Shown: positions 52,647 to 61,770 of the stretch, piece by piece
How the letters are laid out: every line of letters begins with the position of its first letter
Position numbering within the stretch: position 1 is the stretch's first letter
Assembly: GCA_963696585.1 (NCBI GenBank)
Contig: CAVOKW010000035.1
Coordinates: 1-64,000 of the forward strand
Direction of reading: 5' to 3'
Length of the DNA: 64,000 bases
From: Parvibaculum sp963696585
GTDB lineage: Bacteria; Pseudomonadota; Alphaproteobacteria; Parvibaculales; Parvibaculaceae
The notes under the pieces: generated by a model
What the model was told of the DNA's origin: nothing
The model's database searches: none
Seen by the model: the letters and a program-made list of their open reading frames with translations, nothing else
Made by a program: the position numbers and the translations under genes

Positions 52647-53432
52647 TTATTTGATATTGTTGGTGGCGGACATCATTTCGTCAGCGGCGGTGATGATCTT
52701 GGCGTTCATCTCGTAAGCGCGCTGGGCGGTGATGAGCGAAGTGATTTCAGAAACCGAGTCCACATTTGATGTTTCAAGGAAACCCTGAAGCACCGTGCCA
52801 AAGCCCGAGGAGCCGGGTGTGCCCGTGATGGGGGGACCGCTGGCAGGCGTTTCCATGAACAGGTTGTTGCCCTGCGGATCGAGACCGACATCGTTCTGGA
52901 AGGTGGCGAGTTCGAGCTGGCCGACAACCTGCGTCGCTGTCTGACCGGCGAGTTTGACCTGCACCTGACCATCATTGCTGATTGTCACATCGGTTGCGTC
53001 AGTGGGGATGGTGATGCCGGGGGCAACGGTGTAGCCATCCGAGGTGACGATCTGGCCATCGGGGCTGAGCTGGAAGGAACCGGCGCGGCTGTAGGCATCC
53101 TCGCCGCTTGGCATCTGAATGCGGAAATAGCCTGCGCCCTGAATGGCGACATCGAGCTTGCTGTCCGTCACCTGCATGCCGCCCTGGGTCATGATGCGAT
53201 AGACCGAACCTGTCTTGACGCCGAGACCGATCTGGATGCCTGCCGGGACGATTGTGCCGGAGTCCGATGAATTGGTGCCGACGCGACGCATGTTCTGGTA
53301 GAGCAAATCCTGAAACTCGGCGCGCTGGGCCTTGTAACCCGTCGTGCTCATATTGGCGATATTGTTGGATATCACCTCGACATTGAGCTGCTGGGCCATC
53401 ATGCCTGTGGCGGCGATGCTGAGCGACTGCAT
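52647..53432 (-). CDS. flgG: Flagellar distal rod protein FlgG
   Basis: 261 residues. MQSLSIAATGMMAQQLNVEVISNNIANMSTTGYKAQRAEFQDLLYQN and the C-terminal VSEITSLITAQRAYEMNAKIITAADEMMSATNNIK are signatures. SIX/PRL-type spacing of FlgG (GIQIGLGVKTGSVYRIMTQG) is present, separating it from FlgF. It polymerises to form the distal rod. Confidence 0.97.
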   Translation of the reverse strand: MQSLSIAATGMMAQQLNVEVISNNIANMSTTGYKAQRAEFQDLLYQNMRRVGTNSSDSGTIVPAGIQIGLGVKTGSVYRIMTQGGMQVTDSKLDVAIQGAGYFRIQMPSGEDAYSRAGSFQLSPDGQIVTSDGYTVAPGITIPTDATDVTISNDGQVQVKLAGQTATQVVGQLELATFQNDVGLDPQGNNLFMETPASGPPITGTPGSSGFGTVLQGFLETSNVDSVSEITSLITAQRAYEMNAKIITAADEMMSATNNIK

Positions 53433-53473
53433 GTTTGAATCCTTCTCTCTTCAGAACTCTTTGCGATCTGGCG

Positions 53474-54208
53474 TTACGCCGCCTGACCGAGCGTGCTGAT
53501 AGCGCGGTTGCGCATATCGTCGGCGGTTTCAATCAGTTTGCTGGCGCTTTCATAGGAGCGCTGGACTTCGATCATGTTGGTCATTTCGGCGATCGGTTTG
53601 ACGTTGGAGCCTTCAAGCGCGCCCTGAATGAGGCGTGTGCCCGTGGTCGGCACTTCGGCTTCCGGTGTGGAGAGGAGGGTGTTGCCCTCGTATTTCATGT
53701 TCTGCGGATTGGCGAAGGCGACCATGGCGATCTTGCCGCGCTCACCGACGCTTGTCGTGATCGAGCCGTCGCGGGCGATGTTGATGTCTTTTTCGTCGGT
53801 GGCAAAGCGGATCGGGCTGCCAGCATCGCTGAGCACCGGGTCGCCATTGGAAGTGATGAGCTGGCCCTGGTCGTCGAGCTGGAAATGGCCATTGCGTGTA
53901 TAGAGCGTGGCGCCGTTGGCGCTTTGAATCTTGAAGAAGCCATCGCCGGTAATGGCGACATCGAGCGGATTGCCCGTCGTCTGCAAGGCACCGTCCGACA
54001 TGTCGCGGTTGAGGCCGAAGTCCTGAACAAAAGACAAAGTCTTGTCCGGGCTCTGCTCGGTTGCGTTCTTCATCACATACTCTTCGAAGAGCATTTTTTC
54101 GGACTTGTAGCTCGGCGTGTTCATGTTCGCGATGTTGTTGGCGATGGTCGCCATTTCGCGCTGCATGACCATCTGGCGGGACAGTCCGATGAGAAGTGAG
54201 TTTTCCAT
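53474..54208 (-). CDS. flgF: Flagellar proximal rod protein FlgF
   Basis: 244 residues. LIGLSRQMVMQREMATIANNIANMNTPSYKSEKMLFEEYV at the N-terminus and IAEMTNMIEVQRSYESASKLIETADDMRNRAISTLG at the C-terminus are family-typical. It is the first gene in the operon flgF-flgG-flgA-flgH, preceded by a good sigma-54 promoter about 66 bases upstream. Confidence 0.95.
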   Translation of the reverse strand: MENSLLIGLSRQMVMQREMATIANNIANMNTPSYKSEKMLFEEYVMKNATEQSPDKTLSFVQDFGLNRDMSDGALQTTGNPLDVAITGDGFFKIQSANGATLYTRNGHFQLDDQGQLITSNGDPVLSDAGSPIRFATDEKDINIARDGSITTSVGERGKIAMVAFANPQNMKYEGNTLLSTPEAEVPTTGTRLIQGALEGSNVKPIAEMTNMIEVQRSYESASKLIETADDMRNRAISTLGQAA

Positions 54209-54510
54209 GGCGTTACTGCGTGCCTTGCAATTCAGGTCCTGGTCCTGAGGACCGGTTGTCTCGCAGCAAACAGTGCAGGGGCCGTGCCAAAGGAAAACTT
54301 AAGCAATATCAATATGTTATGTATTTCTTGACGGGTTGGGCCGCGCCAGGATGCAACGCTTGCCCGGCAAGATTTGCCGCTTTGCCCCCCAATCACAACG
54401 CTTCGTTAACCAAAGTAGGTGAGCATTGGTCTCATGTTCGGGTGATTTCCCGGACCTGACCGGATGGGCATCCGGATTCGGCGACCCTTGATCGGGCATG
54501 GCGGGCAAAA
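54209..54510. promoter_or_regulatory. 302-base divergent region between flgF and fliL
   Basis: No gene is visible. It contains the flgF sigma-54 promoter (listed separately) and, facing fliL, a single CtrA half-site TTAACC at 54406-54411, about 100 bases before fliL. The stretch around 54,295-54,325 is A/T-rich and could suit bending by IHF, a usual partner of sigma-54 promoters. Confidence 0.45.
54274..54289 (-). promoter_or_regulatory. Sigma-54 promoter of the flgF operon
   Basis: Minus strand TGGCACGGCCCCTGCA: a perfect TGGCAC -24 element followed after five bases by CTGCA, with ten bases between GG and GC. The expected start point is around 54,263, 55 bases before the flgF ATG. Confidence 0.72.
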
Positions 54511-55011
54511 ATGGCGGCACTCGAAGCTGATATGACAGATGAGGCAGGCGCAGGCGCGCCGCCTAAGAAGAAACTCTCGGGCAAGGTGCTCGTGCTTTAT
54601 GTCGCGCTGCCGCTGCTGCTGTTGATCGGTGCAGGGGTGGGTCTCTTCTTCTCAGGCATTCTCGGCGGGTCGTCGCATGAGGAAGCGGCGGCGCCGGAAG
54701 TGGCTGCCGCGCCGGTCTTTTATGATCTGCCCGATTTTCTGGTCAATCTCAGCGGTCCGCCGCCACAGCATTATCTGAAGATGCGTGTGACGCTGCAAAT
54801 CGCCAATCCCGAAATTGCCAAAACGCTGGATGCGCAGATGCCGCGTGTTCTCGACAGTTTCCAGACATTCCTGCGCGAATTGCGTCCCGAAGACCTGCAA
54901 GGATCGGACGGTATGTTGCGCCTGAAGGAAGAACTCTTGCGGCGCATCAATCTGGTGCTCGATCCGACCATTGTCAGCGATGTCCTGTTCAAGGAAATCA
55001 TCGTTCAGTAA
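54511..55011 (+). CDS. fliL: Flagellar basal-body protein FliL
   Basis: 166 residues. One membrane segment (about 28-49, VLVLYVALPLLLLIGAGVGLFF) and the periplasmic stomatin-like domain (PVFYDLPDFLVNLSGPPPQHYLKMRVTLQIANPEIAKTLDAQMPRVLDSFQTFLRELRPEDLQGSDG) are standard. An ATG at 54532 is an alternative. FliL surrounds the stator and tunes torque. It is the first gene of fliL-fliM-DUF6468-motE. Confidence 0.93.
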   Translation: MAALEADMTDEAGAGAPPKKKLSGKVLVLYVALPLLLLIGAGVGLFFSGILGGSSHEEAAAPEVAAAPVFYDLPDFLVNLSGPPPQHYLKMRVTLQIANPEIAKTLDAQMPRVLDSFQTFLRELRPEDLQGSDGMLRLKEELLRRINLVLDPTIVSDVLFKEIIVQ

Positions 55012-55038
55012 GCGATTCAGGAAAAGTCAGGCCAGGCC

Positions 55039-56142
55039 ATGACCGATACGATGACCAAAGAACCCGATCTCGACAGTCTCGCAGCCTCATTTGATGCCGA
55101 GCCGACGGGATCGGCCGCGCCTGAAGCCGCGGCGCCAGAGCGGGTGCTCAATCAGGACGAGATCGACAGCCTGCTCGGTTTTGAGCTTGAAGGCGAGGCA
55201 GGGGCCGATCGAACCGGCATCGGCGCGATCATCAATTCGGCGCTGGTTTCCTATGAACGCCTGCCAATGCTGGAAATCGTTTTCGACAGGCTGGTGCGTC
55301 TGATGACGGTGTCGCTGCGCAATTTCACCGGCGACAATGTCGAAGTCTCGCTCGACAATGTGTCGTCGATCCGCTTTGGCGATTATCTCAATTCCATTCC
55401 GCTGCCTGCCATTCTTGCCGTGTTCCGCGCCAAACAGTGGGACAATTTCGGCATGTTCACGGTGGACAGCAATCTCATCTATTCGATTGTGGATGTGCTG
55501 CTCGGTGGCCGTCGTGGCACGGCGGCGATGCGCATTGAAGGCCGTCCCTATACGACGATCGAGCTCAATCTCGTGCAGCGCATGATCGAAGTCGTGTTGC
55601 AGGATGTTCAGGCGGCGTTTGAACCCTTGTCGCCCGTCACACTTGAACTTGATCGCATGGAAACCAATCCGCGCTTTGCCGCGATTGCACGTCCGGCCAA
55701 TGCGGCGATCCTTGTCAAGCTGCGCGTCGATATGGAGGACCGGGGCGGCCGCATTGAAATGCTTTTGCCCTATGCCACGCTTGAACCGATCCGCGAATTG
55801 CTGCTGCAAATGTTCATGGGCGAAAAATTTGGCCGGGACTCGATCTGGGAAAGCCATCTCGCGACAGAGCTTTGGGCAACAAAAGTGCCGCTCGAAGCCG
55901 TGATCGACGAACAGCGCATGAAGCTGCGCGAGGTCATGGAATTCAAGGTTGGTCAGACGCTGATGCTCAACAACACGCCTGACGGCATGATCGACATGCG
56001 CTGTGCCGGCGTGGCGCTCGGCAAGGGCCGCATGGGCCGTGTTGGCAATAATGTTGCGGTTCGTGTGGAGCAGGGATTTACCAAAGGTCACACGGCAGGC
56101 GTTACATTTGCCAGTGACAAGTCAACGGATGGGAGCAAGTGA
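55039..56142 (+). CDS. fliM: Flagellar motor switch protein FliM
   Basis: 367 residues. The CheY-binding EHI-like N-terminus is replaced by VLNQDEIDSLLGFELE (typical of alphaproteobacteria, with the preceding 45 residues acidic). The CheC-like middle domain (LPAILAVFRAKQWDNFGMFTVDSNLIYSIVDVLLGGRRG) and the C-terminal surface-presentation domain (LEAVIDEQRMKLREVMEFKVGQTLMLNNTP) are complete. It forms the C-ring with FliG and FliN. Confidence 0.96.
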   Translation: MTDTMTKEPDLDSLAASFDAEPTGSAAPEAAAPERVLNQDEIDSLLGFELEGEAGADRTGIGAIINSALVSYERLPMLEIVFDRLVRLMTVSLRNFTGDNVEVSLDNVSSIRFGDYLNSIPLPAILAVFRAKQWDNFGMFTVDSNLIYSIVDVLLGGRRGTAAMRIEGRPYTTIELNLVQRMIEVVLQDVQAAFEPLSPVTLELDRMETNPRFAAIARPANAAILVKLRVDMEDRGGRIEMLLPYATLEPIRELLLQMFMGEKFGRDSIWESHLATELWATKVPLEAVIDEQRMKLREVMEFKVGQTLMLNNTPDGMIDMRCAGVALGKGRMGRVGNNVAVRVEQGFTKGHTAGVTFASDKSTDGSK

Positions 56143-56144
56143 CC

Positions 56145-56600
56145 ATGGTGCCTGAACTGCCATTTGATTTGCTGCTGGAAGCCATTGTCTGCGTGTTGCT
56201 GCTCGCGACGATCGGCTATTGCGCGGTGATTGATCGCCGGCTGCGGGCGATGCGCGCCGGGCAGGATGGGCTGCGCATATTGGTGCGCGATCTCAACACG
56301 GCGACGGATCGGGCGGCAACGGCCATCAGCCAGTTGTCCAATGCCAATGAAACAACGGGCCGCGAACTGGGGGAGCGCGTGGCGCGCGCCAGGGCGTTGG
56401 CCGATGAACTCGGGCTGATGGTTGAAGCGGGCAACGGCATTGCTGATCGTCTGGCAAATTATGAGGGGCGCCGCAATGTCTCGCCGGCATCCCCGGTTCA
56501 GGCTCAGCCAGCAGCGGGGCCACGCTCGGCTCCGGCCGCGCCGGGTCGTCCCTTGCGTGAGGCTCATCAATTGCTTGATGCCCTCAAGCGCGTTCGATAG
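56145..56600 (+). CDS. DUF6468 family protein, flagellar operon
   Basis: 151 residues. An N-terminal membrane segment (about 8-28) precedes a helical, charged region and a Pro/Ala-rich C-terminus. It is found after fliM in many alphaproteobacteria. No biochemical role is known. It begins two bases after the fliM stop, and the small gap to motE (8 bases) shows the operon continues. Confidence 0.8.
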   Translation: MVPELPFDLLLEAIVCVLLLATIGYCAVIDRRLRAMRAGQDGLRILVRDLNTATDRAATAISQLSNANETTGRELGERVARARALADELGLMVEAGNGIADRLANYEGRRNVSPASPVQAQPAAGPRSAPAAPGRPLREAHQLLDALKRVR

Positions 56601-56608
56601 GACCTGAC

Positions 56609-57388
56609 ATGCCCGCCCAGCTTCGCCTGCTGCCCACGTTGATGATTTGCGCCGGTGCCCTTCTGGCGCTGAAGGTGATGCATCTCGGCAGCGATTTGCT
56701 GGCGGTCGGGCCGGCCATGGCGGAGGCCACCGAAGCGTCGAGCGAACCCGTAAAAGACACAACCGATGCGCATGGGGCGGACGGCGCATCGACATCGCCA
56801 ACAGCGGCAAATGCAGGGGCGCCAGCGCCCAAGGCACCAGAAGAAGCCAAGCCGGTGATGAGCCCTTCGGAAATTGCCGTGCTGGAAAGTCTGTCGAAGC
56901 GCCGTGACGATCTGGAGAAGCGCGCCCGCGAACTGGATATGCGCGAGCAATTGCTGGCTGCGGCTGAAAAGCGCGTTCAGGACCGGATTGATGAACTGAA
57001 ATCCCTCGAAAAGAAAGTCAATGTCGATATTGGCCAGACCGACGAGAAGAACGAGGCGCGTCTTGTCTCGGTCGTCAAAATGTATGAAGCGATGAAGCCC
57101 AAGGACGCGGCGCGGATTTTCGAGCGTCTCGATATGGGTGTGCTGATTGATGTGGCCAAACGCATGGAGCCGCGCAAGATCTCGGCCGTGCTGGCGGAGA
57201 TGGACCCTGTGGCGGCGCAGGAATTGACGGTCGAGCTGGCGACCGGCAGCCCGATGGGGCCGGTGCAGCGCGTGCCACAGGCGGCATTGACACCAAATGC
57301 CGCCAGCGTGCCGCCTCTGGCCGCGCAGGCGAGCACAGAGGCCGCCCCGGCTGCAAGCCCGAGCGCCAATCCGGGCAATCCCGGCTGA
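56609..57388 (+). CDS. motE: MotE-family motility protein
   Basis: 259 residues. An N-terminal signal/anchor is followed by an Ala/Pro/Thr-rich linker, a coiled coil (about residues 88-140), then the MgtE_N-like domain EAMKPKDAARIFERLDMGVLIDVAKRMEPRKISAVLAEMDPVAAQELTVELA. In rhizobia MotE is a periplasmic chaperone of MotC that supports motor function. It is the last gene in the fliL operon; the next gene has its own CtrA box. Confidence 0.9.
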   Translation: MPAQLRLLPTLMICAGALLALKVMHLGSDLLAVGPAMAEATEASSEPVKDTTDAHGADGASTSPTAANAGAPAPKAPEEAKPVMSPSEIAVLESLSKRRDDLEKRARELDMREQLLAAAEKRVQDRIDELKSLEKKVNVDIGQTDEKNEARLVSVVKMYEAMKPKDAARIFERLDMGVLIDVAKRMEPRKISAVLAEMDPVAAQELTVELATGSPMGPVQRVPQAALTPNAASVPPLAAQASTEAAPAASPSANPGNPG

Positions 57389-57416
57389 CCGGCCCGTCGG
57401 CAACTCTTTTGCAGGC

Positions 57417-57433
57417 TTAAGCGGCACTTAACC
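57417..57433 (+). promoter_or_regulatory. Perfect CtrA box upstream of the AMIN/TPR gene
   Basis: TTAAGCGGCACTTAACC: TTAA, seven bases, TTAACC, an exact match to the CtrA consensus TTAA-N7-TTAAC with the common following C. It lies about 114 bases before the ATG at 57547. Confidence 0.7.
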
Positions 57434-57546
57434 CACGGCATTTATGCTGTGGGTGCGGGCGTTTAGAACTGCGCACGCGGCGCAAATCGCGTCATTGTGT
57501 GACAGGGGCTGGCAAATTGATTCGCAAAACCCCTTTAAGACGGCGC

Positions 57547-60500
57547 ATGGGCGAGATGGGTATGGGTAAATCAGTCAGGGGCATGAAGGCCGGGCTTGCG
57601 CTCGCGCTGATGCTTGCGCTGATTTTTGCCGTGCCGCATCCGGCGCAGGCGGCAACAAAAATCCAGACAGATCTTTCCGAGCAGGATGGCTATGGCCGTC
57701 TCGTCTTTGCATGGCCGGGCGCCATGCCGGGCTATAAGGCCGATCTTGTGGCGGGCGTTCTGGTTTTGCATTTCGATGCCCCTTTCGATGTCGATCTCGA
57801 CAATTTCATGCGCATGATGCCGCGCTATGTGGCATTGGCCCGGCAGGATGATGACCACAAGGCGCTGCGTCTGGCGCTGAAAGCAGATTTCACGACCCAT
57901 GCGCAGGTGGCAGAAGGAAAACTCTATCTCGATCTTCTGCCGGATGGCTGGACGGGCGTGGCCCCGGCACTGCCTGCCGATGTGCTGGCGCGCATGGCGG
58001 CTGCCGAAGAACTGAAAAAGGCCGCAGCCCTTGAAGCATCAAGGGCGCAAGAGAACGGGGTTGTCGCGCCAGTCGCGGAGACACCCAAAATCAAGGTTCG
58101 CGTTGGCCAGCATGACGGGTTTACTCGACTTGTCTTCGACTGGAACCAGCCGGTGCTATACGCCCTGGTGCAGAAGGACGGGCAGGCGACCATTTCCTTT
58201 GATCGCGATGCCCAGATCGATCTGGCCCCCATACGCGTTGATGCACCGCCTTATCTGACAACCATCAAATCGGTTTCGCAGGATGGCCGATTGGCTGTGA
58301 TCCTGAAACTGAAAGAAGGGGTGAGTGTTGTCGATTTCCGTGAGGATCTCGGCATTGTGCTGGATTTGAAACCGTCTTCGCCCGCCGCCCCCGTGGCTGA
58401 AAATCAGGCGCCGCCGCAGGATTTGCCAGCGCCGAAAACCGACAGGAAGACTGACCACGCGGACACGCATGAGGATCATGCGAGCGGCGAGACTGTTCAT
58501 GCCGGGAAACCGGCTGCGGCTGAGGACGCAAAGCTCGCAGAACCGCTGCTGCCCAAAAAGACCAAAGATCGCGTGGCGGTGACGAGCGATATTGCTGACG
58601 ATCACGCCGACATTGTTTTTGACTGGGAAACGCCTGTTGGTGCTGCCGTGTTTGTGCGCGGCGATGCCTTGTGGATGGTGTTTGACGAGACGATGCCGCT
58701 CGACACCACGGCCCTGGCGATTGATTTCAAGCGTCAGTTTGGGGATGCCAAGGTGATGGCGCTTGATGGCGGCGTTGCCATGGTGGTCAAGCTGCCGAAC
58801 AAGGCGCTGGTCAGTGTGAGCGAAGAGGGCACGCAATGGCGTGTTTCGGCTGGCGCGCAGCTTACCAATCCGGGGCGACCCATCACGTTGACGCGCAGCT
58901 GGCGCGAGACAGGCGAGGGACTGGTTTCGTTTGACATGCGCGGGGCGCGCAAGGTGCTCGCGATACTCGATCCCGTGGTACGCGACAGGTTGCTGGTGGC
59001 GACATCGCGCGGGCCGGTTCAAGCGCTCCAGACCCAGCGGGGCTTTGTCGAGTTTCAGGCCTTGCAGACCATGCAGGGGCTTGCCATTCAGCCCATTGCC
59101 GATGATGTGAATGTCAGCGCGGCGCCCGATGCGGTGCTGGTGTCGCGGGCCATTGGCTTGACGCTCTCGGGCGACATGCCGGGCACGAACACGGTGCCGG
59201 GCGGCAATATCGCGGCTTCATCCTCGCCCGCCTATATCGATTTTGCGGGCTGGAAGCAGACGCCAGTCAAAGGCTTTACCGAGGGCCGCAAATATCACAT
59301 GTCACGCATTGCGGCCGCGACCATGGAGACGGTGGGCCGGATGCGTCTCGACTATGCCAGGTTCCTGCTTGCCTATCGGATGGGGCCGGAAGCACTGACG
59401 GTGTTGAACCAGGCGCGGGAGGCGGAGCCGGGACTCGAATATGAGCCGCAATTCCGCTCGATGCGGGGCGTTGCCGCTGTTCTGGCACAACGCTTTCCGG
59501 AAGCCATCAAGGACCTGTCCGTCAGCGAGCTGATGCATGATGGTTATGCCTCTGCCTGGCGCGGGGTGGCGCGGGTCGGGCTATATGATTTTGGTGATGC
59601 GAAGGAAGATTTTGCACTCGCCATGCCGGTGCTGACAACGATTGAGCCTGATATTCAGGCGATGATCCGCGCCAAGGCGGCGATGGCGGCTGTGGCGCGC
59701 AATGAGCCCGCGCTGGCGCAATCCTTCATGAGCCGTGTGCCGCAAGGCGCGGGCGACCGCCGGACCAAGGCTGAGCTTCAGCTTGTGCGGGCGCAATTGA
59801 GCGAGGCGATGGCGCGGCCTGCCGATGCCGACCACCTCTATGATGTGGCGATTGCCGAAGGCTATCCGCCAGTGGCGGCGCGCGCGATGCTTGGCAAGGC
59901 GATGCTGGCCCACAAGTCGGGACGGATGAAGGAAGCCGATTATGCCAAGGAGCTGGAACGGCTGGATCTGCGCTGGCGGGGCGATGATTTTGAATTGACG
60001 GTGCTGCGCAAGCTCGCCGAATTGAAGCTCAAGCAGCAGGATATTGTTGGTGCGCTGAAGGTCATGCGCACGGCCTCGAAGAACTTCCCGTCAAATGACG
60101 AGACGCGCCTGATGTATGGCCGCATGTCGGATCTGTTTGCCGATTTCTTCATCAGCGGCAAGGCCGAGAAGATGCCTGCGGTGCAGGCGCTGGCTTTCTT
60201 TTACGACCTGCAGGACCTGACGCCGATTGGCGCCAAGGGCGACGAGATGATCCGCCATCTTGCCGAGCAACTCGTGGCGGTCGATTTGTTGCCGCAGGCC
60301 GAGGCGCTTTTGAAGTATCAGATCGATAATCGCATTCACGGCTCGGTGGCCAAGGCGCAGGTGGCGGCGCGTCTCGCCTCGATCTATCTGCTTGATCGTC
60401 AGGCTGAAAAGGCGCTTGGCACGCTGCGCGACACCAGACAAGAAGGTCTGCCGGATGATCTGGCGATGCGCCGTCGCCTGATCGAAGTGCGGGCGCTTGC

Positions 60501-60939
60501 CGAAATGAAGCAGACGGATTTTGCCCTTGATCTGCTCTCAAGCGTTGAGGGCCGTGTGGCGGATGAGCTGCGGGCCGATATTTTGTGGGATGGGCAGCGC
60601 TGGAGCGATTGCGGCACCATGATCGAGGCACTGCTTGGCGACAGCTGGAAGAAGGAAGGCCCGCTTGATGACGCCACACGCTTTGACGTGATGCGCGGGG
60701 CGATTGCCTTTTCGCTCGCGGGCGATGAAGCCGGCCTGTCGCGCCTGCGCACCAAGTTTGGTGACGCAATGCGTCAGAGCGCGGATGCCAGCGCCTTTGA
60801 TGTCGTGACCGATCCCATCGTGAAGCAGGGGACAGCCTTTCGCGAGATGGCGTCGAAGATTGCCTCGGTCAATACGCTTGACCGGTTTGTTGCCTCGCTG
60901 CGCAAGGAAGACGAAGCGCCTGCCCCGGCGGTGAACTGA
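57547..60939 (+). CDS. Large secreted protein with AMIN-like repeats and TPRs, flagellar cluster
   Basis: 1130 residues from the ATG at 57547 (57583 is possible). A signal peptide ends PAQA/ATK. Three divergent beta-rich modules follow, beginning DGYGRLVFAW (about residue 46), DGFTRLVFDW (about 185) and DDHADIVFDW (about 345), similar to AMIN domains that bind cell wall. A Pro/Lys-rich linker separates the second and third. From about 590 to 1100 the sequence is Ala-rich TPR helices (PEALTVLNQAREAEPGLEYEPQ, ALLKYQIDNRIHG). It sits between fliM-motE and fliP in the flagellar cluster with a CtrA box upstream. Function unknown; perhaps a periplasmic scaffold or peptidoglycan anchor for the motor. 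Confidence 0.75.
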   Translation: MGEMGMGKSVRGMKAGLALALMLALIFAVPHPAQAATKIQTDLSEQDGYGRLVFAWPGAMPGYKADLVAGVLVLHFDAPFDVDLDNFMRMMPRYVALARQDDDHKALRLALKADFTTHAQVAEGKLYLDLLPDGWTGVAPALPADVLARMAAAEELKKAAALEASRAQENGVVAPVAETPKIKVRVGQHDGFTRLVFDWNQPVLYALVQKDGQATISFDRDAQIDLAPIRVDAPPYLTTIKSVSQDGRLAVILKLKEGVSVVDFREDLGIVLDLKPSSPAAPVAENQAPPQDLPAPKTDRKTDHADTHEDHASGETVHAGKPAAAEDAKLAEPLLPKKTKDRVAVTSDIADDHADIVFDWETPVGAAVFVRGDALWMVFDETMPLDTTALAIDFKRQFGDAKVMALDGGVAMVVKLPNKALVSVSEEGTQWRVSAGAQLTNPGRPITLTRSWRETGEGLVSFDMRGARKVLAILDPVVRDRLLVATSRGPVQALQTQRGFVEFQALQTMQGLAIQPIADDVNVSAAPDAVLVSRAIGLTLSGDMPGTNTVPGGNIAASSSPAYIDFAGWKQTPVKGFTEGRKYHMSRIAAATMETVGRMRLDYARFLLAYRMGPEALTVLNQAREAEPGLEYEPQFRSMRGVAAVLAQRFPEAIKDLSVSELMHDGYASAWRGVARVGLYDFGDAKEDFALAMPVLTTIEPDIQAMIRAKAAMAAVARNEPALAQSFMSRVPQGAGDRRTKAELQLVRAQLSEAMARPADADHLYDVAIAEGYPPVAARAMLGKAMLAHKSGRMKEADYAKELERLDLRWRGDDFELTVLRKLAELKLKQQDIVGALKVMRTASKNFPSNDETRLMYGRMSDLFADFFISGKAEKMPAVQALAFFYDLQDLTPIGAKGDEMIRHLAEQLVAVDLLPQAEALLKYQIDNRIHGSVAKAQVAARLASIYLLDRQAEKALGTLRDTRQEGLPDDLAMRRRLIEVRALAEMKQTDFALDLLSSVEGRVADELRADILWDGQRWSDCGTMIEALLGDSWKKEGPLDDATRFDVMRGAIAFSLAGDEAGLSRLRTKFGDAMRQSADASAFDVVTDPIVKQGTAFREMASKIASVNTLDRFVASLRKEDEAPAPAVN

Positions 60940-60950
60940 GTCAAGCCGCA

Positions 60951-61765
60951 AGTCTGGATTGCGTCGCTCACAATGACGGGATGACAGGCGGATGATGCTG
61001 AACGTCATGCCCCGCTTCAGGCGGGGCATCCACGCCTTCCTTGTCATTGCCGGGCTTGACCCGGCAATCCAGAGCCGCACCCGCAGAACCCAACGCCCTG
61101 GATGCCCGGATCAAGTCCGGGCATGACAGGAATATGGGGCTGTCATCCCGGGATCCAGTCCCGGGATCCGGCAAGCATTCGTAATTTTCTCTGAGGCTCA
61201 TGGATCCCGGCAACAAGTGCCGGGACGACATTCAACTTTTGTCCGTCATGCCCCGCTTCAGGCGGGGCCTCCACGCCTTCCCTGTCATTGCCGGGCTTGA
61301 CCCGGCAATCCAGAGCCGCACCCGCAGAACCCAACGCCCTGGATGCCCGGATCAAGTCCGGGCATGACAGGAATATGGGGCTGTCATCCCGGGATCCAGT
61401 CCCGGGATCCATCAGGCATCCGCACGTTTCTCTGAGGCTCATGGATCCCGGCAACAAGTGCCGGGATGACATTCAACTTTTGTCCGTCATGCCCCGCTTC
61501 AGGCGGGGCCTCCACGACTTTGAGGTTTCAAGACGTGGATGGCCCGAACAAGTCGGGCCATGACGACTTTGAAAATGAACACTGTCATCCCGGGATTTAG
61601 TCCCGGGATCCGGCAAGCATTCGTAATTTTCTCTGAAGCTCATGGATCCCGGCAACAAGTGCCGGGACGACATTCAACTTTTGTCCGTCATGCCCCGCTT
61701 CAGGCGGGGCCTCCACGACTTTGAAAATGAACACTGTCATCCCGGGATCCAGGCTGGCGGTTGAG
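60951..61765. repeat. Palindromic repeat array of 241-bp period
   Basis: The region between the AMIN/TPR gene and fliP (60,940-61,770) carries four successive units starting GTCATGCCCCGCTTCAGGCG at 61004, 61245, 61486 and 61687. The first two are near-identical at a 241-base period, the third is 201 bases, the fourth cut. Each holds palindromes CCCCGC / GCGGGG, CCGGGCTTGACCCGG, GCCCGGATCAAGTCCGGGC, and GGGATCC-type dyads. No gene is present. Confidence 0.9.
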
Positions 61766-61770
61766 CCCGG

